64,000 bases of DNA from Endozoicomonas sp. Mp262 (GCF_025643335.1 NZ_CP092489.1:3668501-3732500); one strand, 5' to 3'; numbered from the stretch's first letter, positions 17,997 to 27,666 are shown. A program made the numbers and translations. Notes: generated by a model not told the origin, from the letters alone.

Positions 17997-19112
17997 ATGG
18001 TAGCCCTTAAGGTCAATAAACAATTAATTGATACGCCAGCCTTAGTCATTGATCGTAGCCAGTTAATAGAAAATATCTGTAATATGCAGGCATATGCCAA
18101 TGCTGCGGGGGTGGCTGTACGTCCCCATATCAAAACCCATAAATGTGCGAATATTGCCAGATTGCAGAAAGAGCATGGTGCGATTGGTGTTTGTGTCACT
18201 AAAGTCAGTGAGGCAGAGCAGTTAGTCAAGTCCGGGGTTGGTGGTATTTTAATTACCTCACCGGTTGTCACTGAACTAAAAATCACAAGGTTACTGAGTC
18301 TATTGCCGCAGGCCCATGATTTAATGGTGGTTGTTGATAGTGCTGTTAATGCTGGACAGTTAAACGAGGCTTGCAAGCATTTAGGAATGTCCTTGAACTG
18401 CCTGGTGGATATTGATCCCGGAGTTCACCGTACAGGGGTGAGTTACAAAGAGGCTCTAACGCTTGCAAGAGTGATTCATGGACATGATTACCTGAAGCTG
18501 GCCGGTATTCAGTGTTATGCGGGAAACCTGCAACACGTTCATCACTTTTCAGACCGTCGACGGGTTTCCCAGGCTGCTATGGAGAAGGCTGCCGGGGTTA
18601 AGAAAAAGCTGATTTCAGATGGATTACCATGCCCGATACTGACGGGTACAGGAACGGGAACATTCGATATTGATAGCTCGGTTGAAGGTGTCACTGAAAT
18701 ACAGCCCGGTTCCTATACGGTGATGGATCAGGAATATGCGGCTATTGAGGGGAGCGAAGGAGGAGGGTTCCGGCACTTTCAGCATGCCATGACTCAGTTA
18801 ACCACGGTAATCAGTGGCAATCACGGCAGTCATATTACCGTTGATGCAGGATTGAAGGCATTGTATACGGATAATACCCGGCCAAGGATTATCAGTCACC
18901 CCGGGCTTGAATATGACTGGGCAGGTTTTGGTGATGAGCATGGGCGGGTTACTGCTTTACCTGGTTTTTCCCTTCCAATAGTTGGAGAGGTTCTGGAATT
19001 GGTGGTACCTCACTGTGACCCGACGATTAATTTATTCGATTATTTTTATATTGTGGAAAATGGGCAGGTGATTGATAAATGGCCCATTAATTTGCGTGGC
19101 TGCTCACAATAA
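17997..19112 (+). CDS. D-threonine aldolase / D-serine dehydratase family PLP enzyme
   Basis: 371-residue fold-type III PLP enzyme with an alanine-racemase-like barrel. The N-terminal RPHIKTHK (about 42-49) carries the PLP lysine. TGTGTGTFD is the phosphate-binding loop. PHCDPTINLFD near the C terminus supplies the His and Cys that bind the metal in this group. Known members split D-threonine or D-allothreonine to glycine and acetaldehyde, or dehydrate D-serine or D-threo-3-hydroxyaspartate. The sequence does not tell which. The genes for L-serine deaminase and a serine-type transporter lie just beyond a shared terminator, so the region looks devoted to hydroxy amino acid breakdown. Confidence 0.8.
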   Translation: MVALKVNKQLIDTPALVIDRSQLIENICNMQAYANAAGVAVRPHIKTHKCANIARLQKEHGAIGVCVTKVSEAEQLVKSGVGGILITSPVVTELKITRLLSLLPQAHDLMVVVDSAVNAGQLNEACKHLGMSLNCLVDIDPGVHRTGVSYKEALTLARVIHGHDYLKLAGIQCYAGNLQHVHHFSDRRRVSQAAMEKAAGVKKKLISDGLPCPILTGTGTGTFDIDSSVEGVTEIQPGSYTVMDQEYAAIEGSEGGGFRHFQHAMTQLTTVISGNHGSHITVDAGLKALYTDNTRPRIISHPGLEYDWAGFGDEHGRVTALPGFSLPIVGEVLELVVPHCDPTINLFDYFYIVENGQVIDKWPINLRGCSQ

Positions 19113-19300
19113 CAATAACCGCAGCTGAGTTCTTGTTCACAAAGGGGATGAATATTGAGTCAAGACTGATAAGAGCCTTCTCATGTAATGGTTCGAGCAT
19201 TTTTTAACGTGATGTTATCCAATCATATTTCGATATTATGAAACATCTGCACCTCCTAACTTATTATATGGCGGGTTGTTTTTAAGCAGCCCCTAATAAA

Positions 19301-19334
19301 AAGGAAAGAGGTGTTTAAACCTCTTTCCTTTTTT
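19301..19334. terminator. Bidirectional terminator between convergent genes
   Basis: Perfect 12-bp stem AAGGAAAGAGGT/ACCTCTTTCCTT (19301-19330) with loop GTTTAA and T run on the plus side, A run on the other. It ends both the aldolase gene and sdaA. Confidence 0.85.
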
Positions 19335-19355
19335 GATTGCTATCTGACTTTTGTC

Positions 19356-20762
19356 TTAAACCATTTCAGAGACATACTCTTTTGCATAGATTGCCAGTCC
19401 ACCCAAGGAGGTTTCGCGGTATTTGCTTTGCAGGTCAAGGCCGGTACGGTACATGGTTTCAATACAGCTATCCAGGGATACCACATGATTGCCATCACCG
19501 CGCATGGCGAGACGTGAAGCATTGATAGCCTTAATAGCAGCCATGCCGTTACGCTCAATACAGGGTACCTGAACCAGGCCTGCAATGGGGTCGCAGGTCA
19601 TGCCCAGATGATGTTCCATGCCGATTTCAGCCGCATTTTCCACCTGGTCAATGGAGGCACCCTGAACGGCAGCAAGTCCAGCTGCCGCCATTGCGCAAGC
19701 GGAGCCTACTTCTGCCTGGCAGCCAGCTTCAGCACCAGAAATAGATGCATTCATCTTGATCAGGGAGCCGATGGCGGCTGCCGTAGCAATAAAGTTGCGA
19801 ATGCCCTGGGTATTATTTCTGGAAATAAAGCGTGTATAGTAAGCCAGAACCGCTGGAATTACACCGGCAGCCCCGTTGGTCGGGGCTGTGACAACACGGC
19901 CCCCGCAGGCATTTTCTTCATTAACGGCCATGGCAAACAGGGTGACCCAGTCCATGATGGCAAAGTGATCGCTTAACATGGCTTCCGGACTGGACATCAA
20001 TGTTTGATGCATGCTGGCTGAACGGCGCTTGATACCACTCATGGGTAATTCCCCTTCCATGCGCAGCCCGCGTTCGATACAGCTATGCATAACATCCCAG
20101 ATAGCATCTATCTTTTTGTATACCAGATCCAGGTCCCCATTATGGCGAGCCTTTTCATTTTCAATCGTCAACTGGGCAATGGTGAGCTGGTGCTTCTTGC
20201 ACAGTGCAACAAGTTCTTCGGCATTTTTGAAAGGGTAGGGGATAGCTTCCGGCTCTTTCTTGCTTTCACCGGCATTATCTGTGGTGTTAAATTCATCTGC
20301 ACAGACGACGAAACCCCCACCAATGGAAAGATAGGATTTATAGTAGACGACAATGCCATTAGCATCTGCAGCAAATATCCGCATGCCATTGGGATGTTCT
20401 GGCAATGTCTCTCCGTTATGAAAGATGAGCTGGCTGTCATAGTCAAAATCGATGGTATGTTCACCGGCCAGCTTTAATTTTTTTTGTTGCTTGATCTCTT
20501 CAAAAATTCGATCGGCATCATCAGGGTCGATGGTATCAGGACGGTGACCGGCAAGACCTAACAGCGTTGCCTTGTCAGTGCCGTGGCCAATGCCTGTCAA
20601 TGCAAGAGAACCGTATAGACCAACGCGAACCGACTTAATGGTGGATAGAATTCCTTTTTCCCGCAGTTCGTTCAGAAAACGATGACCAGCCCACATTGGA
20701 CCCACGGTATGGGAACTGGATGGGCCAATGCCCGTTTTGAAGATATCAAAAATGCTAAGCAT
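19356..20762 (-). CDS. sdaA: L-serine ammonia-lyase (serine deaminase), iron-sulfur type
   Basis: Converts L-serine to pyruvate and ammonia in the cytosol using an oxygen-sensitive [4Fe-4S] cluster. The 468 residues (E. coli SdaA 454) form one fused chain: beta domain with [20 protein letters not shown] at the N terminus and alpha domain with [19 protein letters not shown]. The cluster cysteines lie in the C-terminal region in [22 protein letters not shown] and VPCIERN. It follows sdaC by 100 bp with a hairpin between, so both are probably one operon with reduced read-through into sdaA. sdaB or tdcG paralogues cannot be told apart by sequence alone. Confidence 0.93.
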   Translation of the reverse strand: MLSIFDIFKTGIGPSSSHTVGPMWAGHRFLNELREKGILSTIKSVRVGLYGSLALTGIGHGTDKATLLGLAGHRPDTIDPDDADRIFEEIKQQKKLKLAGEHTIDFDYDSQLIFHNGETLPEHPNGMRIFAADANGIVVYYKSYLSIGGGFVVCADEFNTTDNAGESKKEPEAIPYPFKNAEELVALCKKHQLTIAQLTIENEKARHNGDLDLVYKKIDAIWDVMHSCIERGLRMEGELPMSGIKRRSASMHQTLMSSPEAMLSDHFAIMDWVTLFAMAVNEENACGGRVVTAPTNGAAGVIPAVLAYYTRFISRNNTQGIRNFIATAAAIGSLIKMNASISGAEAGCQAEVGSACAMAAAGLAAVQGASIDQVENAAEIGMEHHLGMTCDPIAGLVQVPCIERNGMAAIKAINASRLAMRGDGNHVVSLDSCIETMYRTGLDLQSKYRETSLGGLAIYAKEYVSEMV

Positions 20763-20830
20763 GAAGAGAGTCGTCTTCTATAAAGTTTGTGATAGTTTGC
20801 CAGCTTATGACAGGGATCAGTATTAGAGAA

Positions 20831-20847
20831 GGGGTGTATAACACCCC
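20831..20847 (-). terminator. Intercistronic hairpin between sdaC and sdaA
   Basis: A 7-bp stem GGGGTGT/ACACCCC with a 3-nt loop just after the sdaC stop. On the minus strand it is followed by TTCTCT, not a clean T run, so it may be a partial terminator or an mRNA stability element. Confidence 0.45.
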
Positions 20848-20862
20848 CGGATTTCCGAAATA

Positions 20863-22143
20863 TTACAGCAATTGAGAGGCGATAAAGCCGGTAATTGCGA
20901 TAGCACCCATGATCAGTGTGAAGATATTCGCAGCAGACTGGTATTTCTTCATGGCAGGTACTCTCTTCACTGCGTAAACTGGCATGATAAACAAAATACT
21001 GGCGATGACCGGTGCAACCATGGACTCAATCATACCCATAACACTGATATTAAAGTAGGCGGCAGCCCAAACACTCAGTGTGATAAATACCATGGTAATG
21101 GAGTTCAGTTTTTTCAGGTTGATTTTGGCGTTAGGGTTCTTGTTTTTGATCTGCTTGATAATCAGGCCATTTAATCCTTCGCTGGTTCCCATATAGTGAC
21201 CAAAGAAAGAAGAGGTGATGGCAACCAGGGCAACAATTTGGGCCAGCCAGCCAAAGATGGCGTTGTCAGTACGCTCTGCAAATACAGAAAGAATAGGCAG
21301 GTTTGCTGCTTTTGCCGCTTGCAGCTCCGCAGGGGACAGGGTTAAAACACAGCTGTAGACAAACAGCATGGTGAAGCCAACCAGGAGCATAGTGGTGCGC
21401 TTAAGTGTCCTGCTGGCCTGGGGTTCTGCGTTGTTGCCCAGCTCTTTCCGGTAAGCGGAGGAAAAAGATGAAATCGCCGGAGAGTGGTTGAATGCAAATA
21501 CCAGTACCGGAATTGTCAGGAAGATAGTGCGAATGAACTCAGGGGCTGTAGGCGCTACATCAAACTGGGCCATATTCCACTGGGGAATCAGGTATAGCGA
21601 TGTTCCCACCAGTACCGCAATCAGGGGGTAGACAATGGAGCTACAAACTTTTAGCACCACCTGCTGACCACAGACCATGACGCCCACCAGGCCTCCAACC
21701 AGCACGAAGCTCAGGAGGGCACGTGAAGGCGCGGCTTCCATGCCCAGCTGGTTAACCAGCAGGCTGCTGACGGTGTTGGTGATGCCAATGCCATAAATCA
21801 TCAGGATGGGGAAGATGGCCAGAAAGTAGCCCAGGGTAATCAGACTACCCGCTTTGTGACCAAAGTGCTCGGTTACGGTATCGGTAATATCTGCATTGGC
21901 ATGGGAGGATGACAGGCAGAAGCGGGTCAGGCCCCGGTGTGCCAGAAAAGTCATTGGGCCAATCAGCAGGGTCATGGCGATTAGGGGCCAGATACCACCG
22001 AGTCCAGCATTGATAGGAAGGAATAAAACGCCAGCACCCACTGCGGTGCCAAACAGAGTGAGCATCCACTGTGTGTCGCGTTTTTGCCAGGTTGTTTCTG
22101 TAGTCCCCCCTTGGGGGATTGCCTGTGCGATATTCTGAGACAT
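20863..22143 (-). CDS. sdaC: Serine/threonine:H+ symporter of the HAAAP family
   Basis: 426-residue inner-membrane transporter with about 11 predicted helices. Family features are the N-terminal WMLTLFGTAVGAGVLFLPINAG, GPMTFLAHRGLTRFC, and the central VFAFNHSPAISSFSSAYRKE, typical of SdaC/TdcC. It brings serine (or threonine) into the cell together with protons. Placement directly upstream of serine deaminase supports the serine transporter assignment (SdaC) over TdcC. Confidence 0.9.
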   Translation of the reverse strand: MSQNIAQAIPQGGTTETTWQKRDTQWMLTLFGTAVGAGVLFLPINAGLGGIWPLIAMTLLIGPMTFLAHRGLTRFCLSSSHANADITDTVTEHFGHKAGSLITLGYFLAIFPILMIYGIGITNTVSSLLVNQLGMEAAPSRALLSFVLVGGLVGVMVCGQQVVLKVCSSIVYPLIAVLVGTSLYLIPQWNMAQFDVAPTAPEFIRTIFLTIPVLVFAFNHSPAISSFSSAYRKELGNNAEPQASRTLKRTTMLLVGFTMLFVYSCVLTLSPAELQAAKAANLPILSVFAERTDNAIFGWLAQIVALVAITSSFFGHYMGTSEGLNGLIIKQIKNKNPNAKINLKKLNSITMVFITLSVWAAAYFNISVMGMIESMVAPVIASILFIMPVYAVKRVPAMKKYQSAANIFTLIMGAIAITGFIASQLL

Positions 22144-22529
22144 AACTGCCGCCTGAAGGTTAAAAAATCGTCAATGGTGCGGAACTTTACAGGTTTTCAG
22201 GTTCAAATGTATTGACATAGGGTTATGGTGAATTTTCCAACATTTATGTTAGTATCGCGCACTTTTTTTTTTCTAACACAATCTCCTCAGTATTTTTGAC
22301 TGCTATCTTGGTTGATGATTCCGTGGCTAGTTCGGCATTTACCCTTGTTTTTGGAAATGGTACTTAAAGGGTTAATTTAAAAGTTATTATTAAGTTGTTT
22401 TTAATAGGAAAATATATAAATGCCCCTTAGCCCTGGCGACTAAATTTGGAGAACGGCTCTTTGAAAAGGGAAAGCGGAGGTAGTGAATAACATTATCTAG
22501 CCTATAACTGCTACGTGGGAGGTTTGTTT
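22144..22529. other. Divergent regulatory region between sdaC and the BIR-protein gene
   Basis: 386 bp, AT-rich. A TTGACA (22212-22217) is present on the plus strand without a good -10 at 17 nt. No gene is recognisable. The last part runs into the leader ORF described next. Promoters for both sides must lie here. Confidence 0.4.
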
Positions 22530-22577
22530 ATGAATTACCGTTTACGAAGAAAATATTACGAAGATGCTGGAGTATGA
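22530..22577 (+). CDS. 15-codon leader ORF upstream of the BIR-protein gene
   Basis: A strong ribosome site GGGAGG (22517-22522) stands 7 nt before ATG 22530. The ORF encodes MNYRLRRKYYEDAGV and stops at 22575-22577, four bases before the ATG of the BIR gene. The downstream gene's own GGAG lies inside it. This is the layout of a translationally coupled leader peptide. It is basic and not similar to known attenuator peptides. Confidence 0.45.
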   Translation: MNYRLRRKYYEDAGV

Positions 22578-22581
22578 AAGT

Positions 22582-24312
22582 ATGAAAGAGCTTTTTTGTT
22601 ATTTACTTTTCTTTGCAGTAATTAATATCTTTTTAGTATTAATCCCGCACAATGCTTATGCAAAGCCCTGCTGCGCCAAAAGGGTTTATTATACAAGTGA
22701 GGATAACAAAACCAAAATAACAGGTTGCCAAAAAGTCGTTAATTGCCTCTACGCTGGTTTTGATATTGTGTTATCTGCAGAAAACCCGGGATCCAGGTTA
22801 AACAATACATCAGGATATTGCCCCTATTGTTGTCCAATTCCGGTGTTTGACAGGGAGGGGCAGCGTATCCCTGATAATTCTGTGTCAATTGGAGGAGAAA
22901 GCCACCTGACATTGACTATAGGTATTTTGTATCAACGGATTGAACAAGGTTTACAGGCTGCCAGTCAACAACCTTATCATTTCCATCCTGAGGGCTATCT
23001 CGAAAAGTGGTTGATGCCTATGAGGGTTGTTGGCAGCTTTTGCGGTCCTGAAATGTTGATATTTCCCAATGGAGGGCAGTACATTAATTATCTGCTGGAC
23101 GCAAATCAACAGCTGGTGCCTTTGTCTCAACATGACGCATACCCGATCGTTGACGAAGCAACAGACTCTCGCTATGTAACAGCAGACTCACGTTATTTCG
23201 CAGGGGCAGCTTTAACAATCCCCAAAAAAGCGAGTGAGGATAATATTGAAGACTATAACCAGCAAGTAGAAGTGATGGTGGCAGTGCCATCAGGCGCTCA
23301 GCCAATAGAAGTTGTCGCTGATGAATCACTGTCAGAAATAGTGAGCATTAAAAACAGAGCTGCAAAGGCGATCGCCCTGACATGTCTGGGGGTGCAGCGA
23401 ATGTTTTTTAATGCCTGGGGTATGAACATGGATGACCCGAAGGCAGGCTGTCAATATTGTCGGGGAATCGGCAAGGCGCTAATGGCCAGGGTGTATCAGT
23501 TTTTGAAACATTATCAAACAAGGAAAGATGATGACCAGAACGCAAAAGTAATCAGGGCGCTTGGAGACGAGCTTTATTCATCTTGTCCACATTTCGTGGA
23601 AGAGGGGATAGTTTTATTGGGCGAATGTCAGAATCTAGATTCTATCCTGGGTGGGCATAAAGAAATATTTCCAGACCAAGCTTATGTAGACAGGATTTTT
23701 TATGAAAATGCATTGTCGGTAAATAGTAATGAAGATGTTGGGGAAGCAGCGGTTAAAGAGTATGCTGATTCTGAAAAACGGATTTCTTCATTTCAGGGGT
23801 TTTCTGATACTCAAGGATGGGGTGGGCATTTACCCAATGCTCAGGACATGGCAGAAGCAGGGCTATTTTATACAGGGGTGGGGGATTTTGCCCGATGCTT
23901 TGAGTGTGGTGTTTGTCTGTTTAAATGGAGCCCCAGCGATAATCCAGTGAAAAAACATGCTTGCTATTACCCTGCTTGCTCTTTCCTTAAGACATTCAGT
24001 CAAAATTCTGGACAGCAGCGGGATTACGCAGATGGTTTACAGCAGTTTCATGCGTTGCAGAATAAATACTTGAAGATAAAAAGCATAGAGGTGGAGCAGC
24101 GGGAATTGAGTAAGCAAATGGAAGATAGGAAGAGAGAGATGGAACGTAAGCAGATGGAGCTAAAGGAGCAGATGGAAGCTGCACAGAGAGAGATGGAACG
24201 TAAGCAGATGGAGCTAAAGGAGCAGATGGAAGCTGCACAGAGAGAGATGGAACGTAAGCAGCTGGAGCTAAAGGAGCAGATGGAAGTGGAAGGTAAACAG
24301 ATGGAACTATAG
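22582..24312 (+). CDS. Secreted protein with a BIR (inhibitor-of-apoptosis) domain and C-terminal coiled coil
   Basis: 576 residues from ATG 22582, chosen because GGAG lies 9 nt upstream and the product then starts with a Sec signal peptide (KELFCYLLFF..., cleavage near AYA-KP at 24); ATG 22564 lacks a ribosome site. Residues 25-90 are cysteine-rich (PCCAKR, YCPYCC). Residues about 398-470 form a BIR domain: KRISSF start, AEAGLFYTGVGDFARCFECG, then WSPSDNP and HACYYPACSFL. The zinc ligands Cys439, Cys442, His459, Cys466 match CX2CX16HX6C exactly. The end is a charged coiled coil with three 18-residue repeats. BIR proteins block caspases and regulate cell death in animals, so a host-directed, host-derived effector is likely. 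No RING domain is seen. The middle (90-398) is unrecognised. Confidence 0.8.
   Translation: MKELFCYLLFFAVINIFLVLIPHNAYAKPCCAKRVYYTSEDNKTKITGCQKVVNCLYAGFDIVLSAENPGSRLNNTSGYCPYCCPIPVFDREGQRIPDNSVSIGGESHLTLTIGILYQRIEQGLQAASQQPYHFHPEGYLEKWLMPMRVVGSFCGPEMLIFPNGGQYINYLLDANQQLVPLSQHDAYPIVDEATDSRYVTADSRYFAGAALTIPKKASEDNIEDYNQQVEVMVAVPSGAQPIEVVADESLSEIVSIKNRAAKAIALTCLGVQRMFFNAWGMNMDDPKAGCQYCRGIGKALMARVYQFLKHYQTRKDDDQNAKVIRALGDELYSSCPHFVEEGIVLLGECQNLDSILGGHKEIFPDQAYVDRIFYENALSVNSNEDVGEAAVKEYADSEKRISSFQGFSDTQGWGGHLPNAQDMAEAGLFYTGVGDFARCFECGVCLFKWSPSDNPVKKHACYYPACSFLKTFSQNSGQQRDYADGLQQFHALQNKYLKIKSIEVEQRELSKQMEDRKREMERKQMELKEQMEAAQREMERKQMELKEQMEAAQREMERKQLELKEQMEVEGKQMEL
24139..24300 (+). repeat. 54-bp tandem repeat, three copies, in the coiled coil
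   Basis: Units begin ATGGAACGTAAGCAG at 24139, 24193 and 24247, near-identical and in frame, each encoding MERKQMELKEQMEAAQRE or a close variant. Near-identity at DNA level indicates recent expansion and likely copy-number variation between strains. Confidence 0.9.
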
Positions 24313-24368
24313 AGGTATGTGAACGCTTTGCTAAGGGAGTGGAGTCAGAAGATTGAAGCTCTTGAGGC

Positions 24369-24397
24369 TAAAAAAAAAAGGGGTATCAGAGAACCCT
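24369..24397 (-). terminator. Terminator of fabB
   Basis: On the minus strand GGGT-TCTCTGAT-ACCC is followed by C and ten T. It lies about 70 bp after the fabB stop. A second stem (AGCGAGCTGC/GCAGCCCGCT, about 24414-24440) lies between the two. Confidence 0.6.
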
Positions 24398-24466
24398 TGA
24401 TCTTGTAAATTCAGCGAGCTGCGCACTGAGCAGCCCGCTGGATGCGTTTGATGCAAAAGAGGGATG

Positions 24467-25684
24467 TTAGTCCGTATAACGCTCCAGCACCAGGCAGGCA
24501 TTGGTACCGCCAAAGCCAAAGCTGTTAGACATTACCCGGTTCAGCTTCTGATCCCGAGCCTCACCCGTCAGAATAGGCATGCCTTCTGCTGCTGGATCAA
24601 GGTTTTCAATATGAGCAGATGCAGCAATAAAATCGTGCTTCATCATCAGCAGGCAGTAGATGGTTTCCTGGACACCAGCGGCTCCCAGTGAGTGACCTGA
24701 GAGTGACTTGGTAGAGCTGATGGTGGGAATGTTATCGCCAAAGACATCGCGGATGGCTTTCAGCTCGGCAACATCGCCTACAGGGGTGCTGGTACCGTGG
24801 GCATTGATATAGTCAACCGGTCCGTCAATGGTTGAGAGGGCAATATTCATGCAGCGGGAGGCACCCTCACCGGATGGTGCAACCATATCGTAACCATCGG
24901 AAGTGGCACCGTATCCGGTAATTTCCGCATAAATCTTGGCACCCCGGGCTTTGGCATGCTCCAGTTCTTCCAGAACAATCATGCCGCCACCGCCAGCGAT
25001 AACAAAACCATCCCGTGTAGCATCATAAGCCCTGGAGGCTGTTTCCGGGGTGTCGTTATACTTGCTGGTCAATGCTCCCATAGCATCGAACAGGCCGGTC
25101 TGGGTCCAGTGCTCTTCTTCTCCGCCCCCGGCAAAGACAATATCCTGCTTGCCTAGCTGGATCTGTTCCATTGCGTTACCAATGCAGTGGGCGCTGGTGG
25201 CACAGGCAGAGGTGATGGAATAGTTAACGCCCTTGATTTTGAAGGGGGTAGCCAGGCAGGCAGATACCGTACTGCCCATGGTGCGGGGAACCCGGTAAGG
25301 GCCTACTCTTTTTACGCCTTTCTCCCGCATGATATCAGCGGCTTCAACAATATTGGCAGAGGATGCGCCACCTGAGGCGGCAATCAGTCCGGTACGTTCG
25401 TTGGAAACCAGTTCGGGAGGTAAGCCGGCATCTTCAATGGCCTGCTGCATGGCGATATAGGCGTAGGCAGCGGCATCACCCATGAAGCGAACGGTTTTGC
25501 GATCAATGTACTCGCTGAAATCAATGTCAACGGTACCGGATACCTGGCTTCGAAAACTCTGTTCCTGGTAGCTTTCATTAAAACGGATACCAGAACGTCC
25601 ATGCTTGAGTGCGTCTGTGACGCTATCCTGGGTAATGCCCAGGCAGGATGTAATGCCAATCCCTGTAACTACAACACGTTTCAT
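24467..25684 (-). CDS. fabB: 3-oxoacyl-ACP synthase I
   Basis: Condensing enzyme that elongates acyl-ACP with malonyl-ACP and is needed for unsaturated fatty acids. 405 residues (E. coli 406). The catalytic cysteine lies in the motif around [11 protein letters not shown], the two catalytic histidines in [11 protein letters not shown] and [11 protein letters not shown], and the C-terminal [15 protein letters not shown] is characteristic. It starts 30 bp after fabA on the same strand, the fabAB operon of Pseudomonas and relatives. Confidence 0.96.
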   Translation of the reverse strand: MKRVVVTGIGITSCLGITQDSVTDALKHGRSGIRFNESYQEQSFRSQVSGTVDIDFSEYIDRKTVRFMGDAAAYAYIAMQQAIEDAGLPPELVSNERTGLIAASGGASSANIVEAADIMREKGVKRVGPYRVPRTMGSTVSACLATPFKIKGVNYSITSACATSAHCIGNAMEQIQLGKQDIVFAGGGEEEHWTQTGLFDAMGALTSKYNDTPETASRAYDATRDGFVIAGGGGMIVLEELEHAKARGAKIYAEITGYGATSDGYDMVAPSGEGASRCMNIALSTIDGPVDYINAHGTSTPVGDVAELKAIRDVFGDNIPTISSTKSLSGHSLGAAGVQETIYCLLMMKHDFIAASAHIENLDPAAEGMPILTGEARDQKLNRVMSNSFGFGGTNACLVLERYTD

Positions 25685-25714
25685 TTCTTAAAGACCTAAG
25701 TTAGACGGAATGAA

Positions 25715-26227
25715 TCAGAAGGAGTCAGTGCTTTGGAATAGCCCGACCCGAAGACCTTCGGCGGTATAAATTTCCCGGCCGTCCACACTGAGTGAACCGT
25801 CTGCTATACCAAGGCACAGCTTGCGGGAAATAACACGCTTGATGTTTATGTGATAAGTCACTTTTTTGTGGGTGGGCAGAATCTGACCCGTAAATTTCAC
25901 ATCGCCACTACCCAGGGCACGGCCTCGCCCCGGGTTACCTTTCCAGCCAAGGAAAAAACCAACCAGTTGCCACATGGCATCCAGGCCAAGGCAGCCAGGC
26001 ATGACCGGGTCACCAGGGAAGTGGCAGGAGAAAAACCAGAGATCCGGATTAATATCCAGCTCTGCGATGATTTCTCCCTTGCCGTATGTTCCACCTTCAT
26101 CTGATATATGGATGATGCGATCCATCATTAGCATGTTCGGTGCAGGCAGCTGGGCATTGCCAGCGCCAAACAGTTCACCGTGAGCACATCGGAGCAAGTC
26201 ATCTTTATCGAAGGATTGTTGCTTCAT
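25715..26227 (-). CDS. fabA: 3-hydroxydecanoyl-ACP dehydratase/isomerase
   Basis: Dehydrates 3-hydroxydecanoyl-ACP and isomerises trans-2- to cis-3-decenoyl-ACP, the branch point to unsaturated fatty acids. 170 residues (E. coli 172) with the hot-dog fold. The catalytic His is in [20 protein letters not shown] and the Asp in the same stretch (GLDAMWQL). First gene of fabAB. Confidence 0.97.
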   Translation of the reverse strand: MKQQSFDKDDLLRCAHGELFGAGNAQLPAPNMLMMDRIIHISDEGGTYGKGEIIAELDINPDLWFFSCHFPGDPVMPGCLGLDAMWQLVGFFLGWKGNPGRGRALGSGDVKFTGQILPTHKKVTYHINIKRVISRKLCLGIADGSLSVDGREIYTAEGLRVGLFQSTDSF

Positions 26228-26333
26228 TCGTACGTTATTTCCTAGGAGCCTAAAGCTGAAAGCCCTATTTATCAGGATTTAACCAGCTTTTGCAATTGTT
26301 GGTGGGAAATCATTACTGACGTTCCGTGCGGGC

Positions 26334-26342
26334 ACTATACCA
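26334..26342 (-). promoter_or_regulatory. Candidate extended -10 promoter of fabAB
   Basis: Minus-strand TGGTATAGT (26342-26334), a TGn-extended -10, about 100 nt before the fabA start. No good -35 and no recognisable FabR or FadR site could be identified by eye. Confidence 0.35.
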
Positions 26343-26525
26343 CTGGTTGTTCTGTGTTATAGAGGCGCTACCTGATTTGTAACAAAAAGACAACATTAAA
26401 ATACCAGCGAGTAATATTCTCTGGAATGGCTGCTCTCACGGGCAGACTGGGTTATCATTCAGGTCACTTGGGGTATTTACTTATGTGTAAATGATCAATG
26501 TGCCGGAATCAATCGACGTGGAAAT

Positions 26526-27566
26526 ATGACTATGACGCCCACCACATCTTGCGAAAAGTATACCATAGCTGTGCTCGGTGGAGGCAGTTTTGGCACGGCG
26601 TTATCCGATATTTCAGCCACTAATGGCCATGATGTCAGGCTTTGGGTGCGCAGTGCCGAGCAGGCTAAGGGGATTAACCGGGATCATATAAACCACCGTT
26701 ATCTGCCAGAGCTGGCGGTTAATCCATCGGTAGTGGCTACCACCCGTCTTGAAGAGGCAACCGATAATGCGGATATCGTTTTTATTGCCATTCCCAGTCA
26801 GTCATTCAGGGAGGTTGTAAAAAAAGCGACACCCTGGCTTAAAAGTAAAATAATTATTAGTACCACCAAAGGGATTGAGCCACAGACCTTTGATTTGATG
26901 AGCCAGATTTTACAGGAAGAGGTGGTATCTCCCAGGGTAGGCGTGTTGAGTGGTCCGAACCTGGCCAAGGAAATTGTTGCCAAGGCTGTGACAGCCACGG
27001 TGATCGCCAGTGAAGATGAAAATTTGTGCAAAATTATTCAGCAGGTGCTTCACTGTGATTATTTCAGGGTTTACTCCAACCGTGATGTTTATGGTGTTGA
27101 GCTGGCCGGGGCATTAAAAAATATCTATGCCATTGTTTCAGGTATCGGCGTGGCCATGGGGATGGGAGAAAACACCAAGAGTATGCTGATTACCCGGAGT
27201 CTCGCCGAGATGAGTCGTTTTGCGGTAAAGATGGGAGCAAACCCTCTGACTTTTCTGGGGCTGGCTGGTGTGGGGGATCTGATTGCAACCTGCACTTCCA
27301 GCCTGAGCCGCAATTATCGGGTGGGTTATGCCCTGGGTCAGGGATACACCCTGAAAGAAGCCGAGAGTCAGCTGGGGCAGGTGGCAGAAGGTGTGAATAC
27401 CCTGAAGCAGGTTCAGCAAAAGGCACAGGAGCTGGAGGTTTATATGCCCCTGGTGAACGGTTTGTACAGTATTATTTTTGAAGGCAAGGACATCCATACA
27501 CTGGTGAAAGGAATGATGCAGAGAGAGCAGAAAACCGATGTGGAGTTTATGGTTCCGCACCAGTAG
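26526..27566 (+). CDS. gpsA: NAD(P)H-dependent glycerol-3-phosphate dehydrogenase
   Basis: Reduces dihydroxyacetone phosphate to sn-glycerol-3-phosphate for phospholipid synthesis. 346 residues (E. coli 339). Features are the N-terminal Rossmann motif VLGGGSFGTAL, STTKGIEP, GVLSGPNLAKEI, the catalytic lysine in GVELAGALKNIYAI, and GLAGVGDLIATC. Divergent from fabA. The order gpsA, DUF4389 gene, sixA is seen in many marine gammaproteobacteria. Confidence 0.96.
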   Translation: MTMTPTTSCEKYTIAVLGGGSFGTALSDISATNGHDVRLWVRSAEQAKGINRDHINHRYLPELAVNPSVVATTRLEEATDNADIVFIAIPSQSFREVVKKATPWLKSKIIISTTKGIEPQTFDLMSQILQEEVVSPRVGVLSGPNLAKEIVAKAVTATVIASEDENLCKIIQQVLHCDYFRVYSNRDVYGVELAGALKNIYAIVSGIGVAMGMGENTKSMLITRSLAEMSRFAVKMGANPLTFLGLAGVGDLIATCTSSLSRNYRVGYALGQGYTLKEAESQLGQVAEGVNTLKQVQQKAQELEVYMPLVNGLYSIIFEGKDIHTLVKGMMQREQKTDVEFMVPHQ

Positions 27567-27666
27567 ACTTGATACACGGTGAATTAAGGTTGCGAATAGA
27601 AAATAAAGACGTAGTATGTAAGCCAAAAAATGCACTTGATGGTTCAAGTTTGGGAGGCTAGCAGAG

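Noticed and set aside
22606-22860. RING finger or U-box in the N-terminal cysteine-rich part of the BIR protein
   Set aside because: The cysteine spacing does not fit C3HC4 or a U-box, and no His is in the right place.
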